In this document: positions 32,142-41,625 of the stretch, in pieces
How positions within the stretch are numbered: position 1 is the stretch's first letter
How the letters are laid out: every line of letters starts with the position of its first letter
Source: Cephalotrichum gorgonifer
Lineage: Eukaryota; Ascomycota; Sordariomycetes; Microascales; Microascaceae
Assembly (NCBI GenBank): GCA_900312665.1
Contig: ONZQ02000023.1
Coordinates: forward strand, 170,203 to 234,202
Length of the DNA stretch: 64,000 bases
Direction: 5' to 3'
Position numbers and translations under genes: made by a program
The notes under the pieces: generated by a model
What the model saw: the letters and a program-made list of their open reading frames with translations, nothing else
Told to the model about the DNA's origin: nothing
Database searches by the model: none

Positions 32142-32743
32142 GGTGGTACTATGTATGACGCGCGGTGGCTTAACTCCGGATGTTGTTCTCGTAGCTCCTC
32201 CCCGTCAAGCCAGCTCTATGGTCTATCCGATATAGGAGCGGGGCAATCCCAAGGTCTCGCGACATAACATTGGCTGGCGCTCCCTGAGTACTGCGCCAAT
32301 CAACTTACGAGTATATCTACACCTCAAATTCCGGGGTACTGGTCAAGCTAGGCGCAACTGGGTAATTAAACAAGATAGCCACCCGCCTCACCGGCTATCA
32401 GCGGAGCACCGAGACAACCCGCTGCTGGGTCGGGGCGAGGGATATCGCAGGCTTGCCCCGGCAGGTTTCACTGCACTTTCCTATTAATTGTCGCCTTGCA
32501 CCTGCATTCCCTCTACTTTCCTATCACTTCTCCCATCCCAACCTCGAGTCGGTCTCTGTCTATTTTATCTGCATTCCGTCGTTTTCCCATCACTTAAATA
32601 ATCTATCTGTCTTGAGCATCCCCGAATGTTGTTGACGTCCTCATTATATCCCTAATAACACAGTTGGGTCTCACCGCAACTTGGCGGGCCTTAACATTAA
32701 ACGTCAAGCTTATTTCAGCAAAGAAAAAAAAATGTCTTTCCTA
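32142..32743 (+). repeat. 602-bp direct tandem repeat, copy 1
   Basis: Begins GGTGGTACTATGTATGACGC and ends at ATGTCTTTCCTA. Copy 2 follows immediately at a constant offset of 602. There are six mismatches and no gaps (about 99 percent identity); all six are transitions and all lie in the last 240 bp. The unit spans candidate promoter, 5' UTR and the first codons of the acetamidase. Confidence 0.97.
32296..32400 (+). promoter_or_regulatory. Candidate CCAAT and GATA sites in promoter copy 1
   Basis: CCAAT at 32296-32300, AGATAG at 32373-32378 and, on the other strand, TGATAG at 32395-32400. The two GATA motifs match HGATAR, the recognition sequence of AreA-type nitrogen regulators that activate amdS-like genes. 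Function is inferred from motif and gene type. Confidence 0.45.
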
Positions 32744-32869
32744 GGTGGTACTATGTATGACGCGCGGTGGCTTAACTCCGGATGTTGTTCTCGTAGCTCC
32801 TCCCCGTCAAGCCAGCTCTATGGTCTATCCGATATAGGAGCGGGGCAATCCCAAGGTCTCGCGACATAA
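32732..32869 (+). other. Decoy start codon ORF created by the duplication
   Basis: The ATG of copy 1 encodes MSFL as in the acetamidase, then runs into copy 2 and ends after 45 codons (GGTMYDARWLNS onward). If transcription starts in copy 1 this would act as an upstream ORF. It is not expected to be a functional protein. Confidence 0.6.
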
Positions 32870-33345
32870 CATTGGCTGGCGCTCCCTGAGTACTGCGCCA
32901 ATCAACTTACGAGTATATCTACACCTCAAATTCCGGGGTACTGGTCAAGCTAGGCGCAACTGGGTAATTAAACAAGATAGCCACCCGCCTCACCGGCTAT
33001 CAGCGGAGCACCGAGACAACCCGCTGCTGGGTCGGGGCGAGGGATATCGCAGGCTTGCCCCGGCAGGTTTCACTGCACTTTCCTATTAATTGTCGCCTTG
33101 CACCTGCGTTCCCTCTACTTTCCCATCACTTCTCCCATCCCAACCTCGAGTCGGTCTCTGTCTATTTTATCTGCATTCTGTCGTTTTCCTATCACTTAAA
33201 TAATCTATCTGTCTTGAGCATCCCCGAATGTTGTTGACATCCTCATTATATCCCTAATAACACAGTTGGGTCTCACCGCAACTTGGCGGGCCTTAACATT
33301 AAACGTCAAGCTTATTTCGGCAAAGAAAAAAAAATGTCTTTCCTA
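32744..33345 (+). repeat. 602-bp direct tandem repeat, copy 2
   Basis: The downstream copy, contiguous with the acetamidase start: ATG at 33334 is inside it and the repeat ends after the fourth codon (MSFL). Mismatches to copy 1 are at 33108, 33124, 33179, 33190, 33239 and 33319. Confidence 0.97.
32898..33002 (+). promoter_or_regulatory. Candidate CCAAT and GATA sites in promoter copy 2
   Basis: The same motifs 602 bp on: CCAAT at 32898-32902, AGATAG at 32975-32980, TGATAG (minus strand) at 32997-33002. The acetamidase therefore has a doubled set. Confidence 0.45.
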
Positions 33346-35126
33346 TTCCCTGGCTATTACAAGCACTGGCGTGCCTGTTATTCGAAGCAGGCCGAGAGGG
33401 AGGAGAGGATTGAGCAGCTCAAGGGCGAAGGCTGCGGCCGACCCTTCACGCCGGGGGAGGCACAAATCATCGAAGGAGACATCGCTCAGCTCGTCAAGGA
33501 TGTGCAGTCGAGAAGCATCGATCCCCATGACATCCTGAATGCCTACGCAAAGGTTGCTGTGAAGGCCCAGGAGAAGACCAACTGCGTCACCGAGTTCATG
33601 GTCTCGGCGGCCCACCAGTGGCTTCGAGATGGGGACATTAACCTCCAGGGGCCGCTGGCGGGGATTCCTATAAGCCTCAAGGACAACATATCCGTCGGCG
33701 CTTTTGACGCAACGGTGGGATACAGCACTTTCATCGGCAACAAGGAACCCCAGGATGGGCCGATGGTGAGGCTGCTCAAGGATGCCGGGGCCATTCCGTA
33801 TGTCAAAACCAACTTACCGATAACCCTACTCAGCTTCGAATCAACCAACGACGTCTGGGGTCGGTGTACTAATCCTCACAATGAGAAATACTCCCCTGGG
33901 GGCTCTACCGGCGGTGAGGCAGCCCTCATCGCCCTTGGCGGGCGCATCGGCATCGGCAGCGACGTCGCGGGCAGCGTGCGTGTCCCAGCACATTTCTCTG
34001 GAATCTATACCATCCGGTGCTCGACGGGCCGATGGCCCAAGCACGGGATGTGTACTAGTATGCCCGGCCAAGAGGGCGTGCCGAGTGTGTACAGCCCCAT
34101 GGCTCGGACGTTGAAGGATCTTCAGTACTTTTCGAAGTCGCTCATCCAGATGGAGCCATGGAAGTACGACTGTTCTGTCCACCCGCTGGCCTGGCGAGAG
34201 GACGTCGCGGAAGAGTACCGCAACAAGCAGACGCTCCGCGTGGGCATAATGCGAACGGACAACGTCGTCGACCCGAGCCCCGCCTGTAGGCGAGCGCTGG
34301 AGACGGTCGAATCCGCTCTGCGCGAGGCCGGCCACACGATTGTCGAGATCGACCCCCCATCCCCCTACGAGGCGCTCTACCTCGGTTCCCAACTCCTCAA
34401 CGCGGACGGATGCCAGACGTTTAAGTCGTTCTTCAACACGGGGGAGTGGGAAGACCCTGGGGCACGCCAGATGAGCTTTCTCATGTCGATTCCCAGACCA
34501 CTCAAGTACATGTACTACCTCTGGGTCAAGTACGTCCGTAGAGACCCCATATGGGCCGACCTGGTGAGAAACTGGCACCCGAAGACGGCCGCTGAAAACT
34601 GGCAGCTGGTATCTAGGCGGGAGGCCTACCGCTTGAAGTGGTTCCAATGGTGGAACAGCGCGGACGTGGACTGCCTACTAACCCCCCCCAATGCGACCCC
34701 GGCCGTGCCTCACGATGGGATGAGGGATGCCGTAAGCAGCTGCGGGTATACCTTCCTGTTCAATGTGGTGAGTGAGACCGGCCCACTAGTGACGTATCTC
34801 TTGTCTTGAGAAAGGCCACTAACAGGCGGTCTGGCCAGCTGGACTATGCCTCAGGTATCCTCCCCGTCCTCACTGTCGACAGAGACGCGGACAGGCTGCC
34901 GAGAGGTTTTAATATCCGGAGCCTCAACGGCGTCGCGCAGGGGGCGTATAAACTGTACGACGCAGATGCGATGCATGGCCTCCCCGTGGGCGTACAGATT
35001 GTAGGGAGGCGGCTCGAGGAGGAGAAGGTGCTCTCCATAATGGGAACCGTGGAGGAGGCACTGCGCAGGCAGGGTAAGCAGTATCGACAGGTCGACATCA
35101 CGGGGGAGGGGAAGGCGGGTGCGTGA
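33334..35126 (+). CDS. Acetamidase/amidase-signature hydrolase
   Basis: Join of 33334..34767 and 34839..35126, 573 aa. It belongs to the amidase signature family and is closest in wording to fungal amdS-type acetamidases, which release ammonia from amides for use as nitrogen source. The Ser-Ser-Lys triad is readable: Lys116 in PISLKDNIS, bridging Ser191 in PGGSTGGEAALIALGG, and nucleophile Ser214 in GSDVAGSVRVPA. The more usual forms are GGSSGG and GGS, so a Thr and an Ala replace neighbours but not the triad. Typical flanking blocks RCSTGRWPKHGM and SPMARTL are present. The C-terminal exon has MHGLPVGVQIVGRRLEEEKVL, conserved in the family. Intron: GTG/GTGAGTGAG donor, GGCCAG/CTG acceptor, 71 bp. 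No signal peptide, so cytosolic. Its promoter lies in the 602-bp duplication. Confidence 0.95.
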
Positions 35127-38100
35127 TTTTGCCCTCATCCTGTCACTTACACGGGCTAGTTCCCAGTTCGCAGGGGTGATCTGATGTAGAAGAATGGTAC
35201 TTTTATGGGTTATTTAGCGTCACCCACCCACCCCCTGCCGACGCCAAGTTCGCTGCAGGTTGTCGCTAGCAGCTACATAAACAGGTGTGTCTTTAACTTC
35301 AGGTGCAGCGTCAAGCAACACTCTCGGGGATGCTAGATCCGACAGCTTGGATTGGGCCAAGGCTACAAGCATGAGTTGGTGGCCTTTTCTTTTTTGTTTT
35401 CCCTTTTCCGTCTTGGGTCCTTTTGCGATGCGACCTGTATTACTACCCAGACGAGCGGGTCATTAGGGGTATTCCGATGACGATATGACGGAGGCCGATC
35501 CTGGAGCTCCAGCATCAAACCCCGTTTATCATGCACGGCATGATGTGGGGCGGTTTTGATAGGAACTCGCTAGCGACCCAGTCTAAGAACACACATATTA
35601 TCCCACTCCACATTCGTACATCTAGACCATTCACACGCGGGGGAGACAAACGCCAAGGATTTCCAGCCGTCACAGCTTGGAGACTTCCTCGCCAAGGAAT
35701 CAGTGATTTGCACGGAAGACGGCCGGCAGTGAGGCCCAGAGGCCCATTTGGATGCGCCAAGAGCGAAAACTCCGTCCAAACATGTGAGTACTCGGAGGGT
35801 CCTTTGACCCAGGCCAGCGCCCTGATATTTAATATTTGTACAAGTACTTGTTGATTCGACCCCCATGACCCTGCCCAGACCGCTTGCAGCGTGGCAACCT
35901 GGCCCAAGAAGGAATGTGGGCGCATGGGAGAGAGTCGGTGCAGGGTGGTTCCCTGTGCTGGTACCTCCAGAATTCACAAAATGGCGGGGCAGCCCTCCAA
36001 CTCGAAGCCCATAACAAGTATAGGTAGAGGGGTCGAGTTAAATTGTGTAAATAAAACTTGAAAACTGACTATTCAGAGATGCAGGAGCCCACTGGTGCTC
36101 CTTCCTTCCGATTAGCACACAACGCCCAAGTACATCACATGCCGCTAGTTACGAGTAGGTTAAGCCTCAACAATCCCAGACCCAAGAAACTACACGTTCA
36201 AGTGAAGATGGCACATTATGAACCATGCCCCACCCCAAGCCTCCAGACGAGTACATGTACGAGCAGGAGTACAAGGTAGGTCCATCCATCCGCACGACAT
36301 GTTATAATATTGTAATACAAGTAGGCAACCCCGCCCCTCCCCCGCCCCGCCCCCGCCCCCGCGACGACCCGGCGCGTTCCTCAGTGCGACCGAGCTTCTC
36401 CTTAGCCTACTTGTACAGCCAACTCATGAGTCGACGGCCGCTGCAACCTAACTTTTACCTGATAGACTGTCCCGTCTCTTGTTTCTGACGCCCTCCAGTG
36501 GCCTTACTGTCGACCAACGTTAGTGGTGCCAGCGTGGCCGTGCATCTAATGGACCTAGCCCCTCTCCTTCTCCTTCTAAACAAAAGATATGGCCGTCCAC
36601 GTCCCATGTTGACAACTCGGCCGGGTCCACAGCAGGTTAGATATGATGGACCCGGATTGTGGTATCGGCCACTCCTTTCTGTCCCGCAGCGCGCAACAAA
36701 AGTTTGCTCGGAGGGGGGCGGCGCTCACCCTCCCTCGCCGGCTCAGCTCCACCTGCCCGTAACTATCACAGACGTCACTTAACACAACCATTGTTGCATG
36801 CACCGGGCCAAGAGGCCAAGCATCCGCCTTTCCCGACGATGCGCACTAAAGTTGCCATCTCGTGCATTGCCTGCGCAGTTCCTCTTGGCCCTAGGGTCTA
36901 GGCACGGCCCCTTTGAAGACTACAGGCAAGCGGTCAGATGGTGGATATCGATGGTAGCCGCTGCCCGGTGGCGCCTCCTTCCCTTCACCTACTTTGTACT
37001 CGTACCACCGTACACGCCCTCTTCCACCTCGGAAATTTCAGCTCCGGCTCTCGAATCGGCCCGGTCGAGGTTCATCCCACGCTCCAGCCCTCATGACGGC
37101 GATGCGAACTGGCCAAGCTTCGTCTGGAAAGGAGCCTCCTTTCTGGGCTTAGTACAGACGTGCTCTAAGGTGCGCGCGAGAAAATCTCATAGGAAAAATC
37201 CCCATATGCCGAGCCTCTTGCCCAACAACTTAAGGTCTCCAGCTCCGGGCCGCCTGGCCCCATCGGACCCGCCTTTGCAGTTTCATCTGCCTGTTGGTTC
37301 CAACGATGTTACGTGGATAAACCCTCGTACTTGGCCACATTCGGCGGCCATTTTTAATACCCTCACCCCACTCGCCTTTAACCGTTCCTCACATGGGGGG
37401 TACAGTACATCTACTCATGCGCCGCCATCTTCCAGAAGCTTGGTTCCTCTGCCCACGAAAGGTCTACAGCATAATAGCTTGCTGAAAGTCGATGTCACTC
37501 GGTGTTGGGGATTTTCATCCAAAGTATCCACACTATCCCCCCTTGGGAGGAGAGAGTCCTCCTTGCATACCGCCACGCAGATCCTCCCTCGACTAATTTG
37601 TCCCACTTCGTGCCCGTGCCGCACATTCGAGCATGTCGTAGCAAGGCAGGCGGCAATCTCCAGGGTCCAGAAAATCTTCATCCCCCCACATCGCCGTCTC
37701 TGCAGACTTCCCGCCATGATCCGGATAGCAGACACTACATGTACTGGGAAGGATCTTGGCACATGCATTCAACGAGTGGTACCTTAACTACTAGCTCAAG
37801 ATTCTCTGCACAAGTATACAAGTGCACTGTCCTCTACACCGTGGGCCAGCTGGAGGATATACAGTCGCGGCAGGTGCATGGCTAGAGGGCGGCCTCCGAA
37901 ATCCGTCCTCGCTTTACCGGTTTACAGAAGTAATGCGGCGGGGTACTACGAAGCTGCAGCTCTCACAGTTGGCGTGAGACTACTGGGCCATCCTGGAAAC
38001 CAGTCCAGGGGCTCCTTTTTTCTTCCTGTCCCATTCGATGCGTGGTTGGGGGCCAGGTGATCGTGCCAACACAAAGTAAGGGCGGGCCCCCCTGCGCGGA

Positions 38101-39491
38101 GACTTCAGCCGATACCATACCAGCGGATAGACCCTTAGCTGGGCAAGCCCCCCTTTCCCGTACCATGCAGCGGTCACGGGGTAGCCGACGTTTGACGGTC
38201 ATAGCCAAACCATACCTAGTCTATAGTATACGAGTAGTACTCATAGACTTGTAGAGCCGCCTACTTAACGGCGGGCATAAGTGTGTCATCGCTTCGTGCC
38301 TGGTGCTAGTAAGAGCGTTCACCACAACTTCACAGGAGATCACACCAGGATCCGTCGAGTATTTCTGTGGCATGTGATGGCACAGACGATGTAATCCTCC
38401 GCCATTTTTTACACAATACAAATTATATCCACCGCCTTCCTAGCCAGGAACGCATGCGTTGTGCGGCTGGAGGGAGGTATGCTAGCCCACCGGCCGTGAT
38501 TCTGGTCACGAAGTAGGGTGTAAGCCAGCGTATTTCAAGCCACTTTTTGGTCATGGAAACCCAAACCCCGACACCCCGGGTTCGCGTGCAGACAGGACCC
38601 TTCTTCTCGGAGTATCAGACAAGATGTTAAGAGAAACTTAGCCCCGAGGCGGCCTAATTTCCCTCAGCACTCCTGGAATGCCCACTTCCCCGTCCCCGCC
38701 CGTTCTGACCCTCGCCCACCCCGACTTATGACTATGCCTCAACACCATGGACGGGTATCTTCCTTCCTGCCAAGTTACCCCCCACCACTCCTCAGCGACC
38801 CTTTCCAGGCACCGATGCCAGCGTGTTTGAACTTTCTACTTCCTACTTCCTACTTTCGACCCGATACCCCACCCGTGCCGCTAGTATGCACGGTGACAAC
38901 ACAGTACCTCGTAGTAAGATGAAGGGTCGTTCCCGAGCAAGATGAAGCGGTGCTGTGCGAGAACAGAGAACTAGCGTGGGAGAAGAAAAGGGGGGGGTTC
39001 GTTCGGAAGCGACCCCGCAGAAGTCATGTCACGCACCATGGGCCTCTTCCCACTTTGTCCCGCCCCTTCCACCGGCACTGACAGGCAGTCCGGTCTAGGA
39101 TCCACTGCTCCCTCGTCGAGGGAGGGAGGAAGGACTAGATGGAACTGGATCGCTTGGCCCTAATGTCTTCACCTCCCCCCTCCTCCTCCGCTCCATGCCC
39201 ACGTCTGGCTAAGGCCCGCGTTATTCCGTCTATGGATTCCAACTTATATACACTCGTAGTCCGCCCCCCCGGGGGGGGTTCCCCAACCCAATTGTAATGC
39301 GCCGTCCGACGTCGCCATATCGACCACAGGCTGACTCTTCGCCCTCCCATGATGGTCTTCCCGGAGCCCTGCCACAGTTGCCCCATACTTAAAGGCTCAT
39401 AACCCCCCTGCCATCCCATAACCTGCCTGGCCCCCGGAGTGAGCTGGTCAGCCGCCCCGTCCAGTACCGGAAGCCCCCAAGGAAACGCACG
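35127..39491. other. 4.4-kb region without convincing gene
   Basis: Several frames stay open because the DNA is GC-rich (the longest spans 36798-37787, plus strand), but content is random-looking with no domain or splice support. A CCCCGCCCC-type C-rich stretch lies at 36335-36365. The last 800 bp contain CT-rich tracts consistent with a promoter for the chitinase-like gene. Confidence 0.5.
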
Positions 39492-40788
39492 ATGAGCGCA
39501 TCATCGTCCACACACAGGTCGCGCATGGCGGCCAGTGTTGCCAACGTCATGTTCGCGAATGCCGTTTACTTCCCGAACCAGAAAATCTACGAGGGGTATA
39601 CCCCGGCGAACATGAACTATAAGTGTATAAGCCACGTCTACTATGCCTTTGCCACGGTTGGTGAGGACGGCGGCGTCTTTGTCAGTCCCCTCCCCCTCCC
39701 ATCCCCTTCCCGCGCCCGGTTCGCCCAATACGTGGGTTGACTTTGGAGCATCAGTTGAGCGATGAGTGGGTCGACGCCTTGATGGACGTCGACGGTGTGA
39801 AGGGCGGCCTTGGATCGCTCATGTACCTGAAGCAGCGGCACCCTCACTTAAAGGTTATCCTCTCCATCGGGGGCGGGAGCTCGGTTGAGACGTTTCCACG
39901 AGTCGCGAGCAACAGTGCGTTGAGGGACAACTTTGCCCGCTCAGCCAAGGGGCTGGTGGAGGCCTCTGGGTTCGACGGAATTGATGGTATGTGTCATTGC
40001 CCGCGGCCACGGACGCCCTGACGAGCACGTGGCCAAACTATCACTAACAGTGCTTCCCCAGTCGTATGGGAGTACCCGTCGGACGCAGGGCAGGGCCTGG
40101 ATTTCCTCTCCCTGTTGGCAGCGATTCGAACTCACCTCTCAGAAGACAACTTCGTCGTGACGGCGGCACTTCCCGCTAACAAGACCATTCTGCAAAACAT
40201 CGACCTGGAGCGGGCGGCTGACTTCCTGGATCTCCTCAATCTCATGACCTACGACTTCTACGGCCTGTGGACGCCGCGTTCGGGTCATCACGCCCAGCTC
40301 TACTCCTCGAGCAAGGACGAGCCGTCCGCGGCCTCGATGATACAGTACACTATGAGCCGCGGATTCCCCGCGAAGCGGATCCTGCTCGGGATACCAGCCT
40401 ACGGCCGCAGCTTCTTACACGCGCCAGGGCCAGGCCACAAATACCGCGGAGGCGGCGGTGAAGACGGCACGTTCGAGTATCAGCAGCTCCCGAGGAGGGG
40501 CTGCAAGGAGGTCGTGGACAAACGCGCGTGTGCAGCAATGTGTGTCGGGGGTGACGGGGGTTTTGTGTCGTACGACAACCCGGAGACAGTCAAGACGAAG
40601 GCCGTGTTCTGCAAGCAGAAGGGTCTGGGGGTGAGTAGACATTCTGGGATCACCTACTCTCCTGATGTGTGGGACGATCGAGGCTAACGCTCGAGGAGGG
40701 ACTCTTCTACTGGGCAGGGCCGATGGACGTCAACGACAAGTCGAGGAGCCTCATAGCAGCCGGGTTTAAGGCTTTGCATTCGTCGTAG
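39492..40788 (+). CDS. GH18 chitinase-like protein with altered catalytic motif
   Basis: Join of 39492..39680, 39755..39986, 40062..40630 and 40699..40788; 359 aa. Glycoside hydrolase family 18 barrel: CISHVYYAFATVGEDGG, then LKVILSIGGGSS (the SxGG motif), the catalytic strand FDGIDVVWEYPSD, NLMTYDFYGLW and RILLGIPAYGRSF. The family motif is DGxDxDxE; here Asp140 and the proton donor Glu144 remain, but the middle Asp (142) is Val, coded GTA directly after an intron (donor GATG/GTATGT, acceptor CCCCAG/TC). That Asp normally positions the substrate N-acetyl group, so activity is probably weak or lost, perhaps leaving chitin binding. A Cys-rich insert (GCKEVVDKRACAAMCVG) is unusual. There is no signal peptide. 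The last acceptor is ambiguous by three bases. Start could be Met12. Confidence 0.88.
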
Positions 40789-41625
40789 AGAGGCGTGGGG
40801 TGCGGGACGTGGCACACCCTAAGGTCGGTCTTGCTGGTCCGAGCAGAATGCCGGAAGGATACCCTGTTGTGCATTCTTTACATGAGGAATTGCTCTGTTT
40901 CGTACATAAGGCCCGCCCGCCCCCAGCCGCCCCTTCCTCTGCCCGCACACACAGGACGGCCCGACGCCATTCGGTCGCAAAGGGGCGGAGGACTTGCATC
41001 AAAAGTGGACATGTGCCTGATATAGCTTCGTCCCACCTTGCAACCTTACTGCAGTCTCTCCTGTCCCTCTAACACCCTGAACCCCCCAGGGATCAAACCA
41101 CGCCGGTCGGTAGTGTGGCTTCATCTCACCCCCCCTTGCACATGGTAGCGGTCTAGGGGGTAGGCGCGCTAGGTTAAAGGGAAAAAATTGTAGCTTCCAG
41201 CTTGAATGTAGAAAGCTGGGTCGATCTCGGTCGGGTATTTAACGCTTCACAGGAGGCAGGCGTGTCATGGCGCATACCAATATTGGCATGGCGTAGATAT
41301 TGTGAACCACCAACCTCGAGAAGCACAGTCGAAGTCTTGAACCAGAAGGCGGGGGCATTGTCCACACCTGAGAGTTAGTATATGCTTTCACTCATGTCAT
41401 AAATAAGATTGGGAGCAAAATGCATTGGAGGCTGCAAAATAACTACATATCCCTCCACTTGCACAAAATCTGGTCATCAGGGGGTCCGCCACGTGATCTG
41501 TCACGAGCCAGACAATCATCAACGAACAACACTTTAACCCAAATCAATCCCCGAATGCCAGACTCCAGTTCCTAGGAGAGCCCGACCGATTTTGTTGCGG
41601 GCATTGCTCGCGGGATTACACGAAA
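40789..41625. other. Intergenic region, VPS53 promoter
   Basis: About 840 bp between two plus-strand genes. No gene recognised; short ORFs only. Confidence 0.5.

Noticed and set aside
36798..37787. 329-codon plus-strand ORF starting at ATG
   Set aside because: Composition looks like translated non-coding GC-rich DNA, with no domain, no repeat of conserved spacing and no promoter-like start context. Length alone is not convincing.
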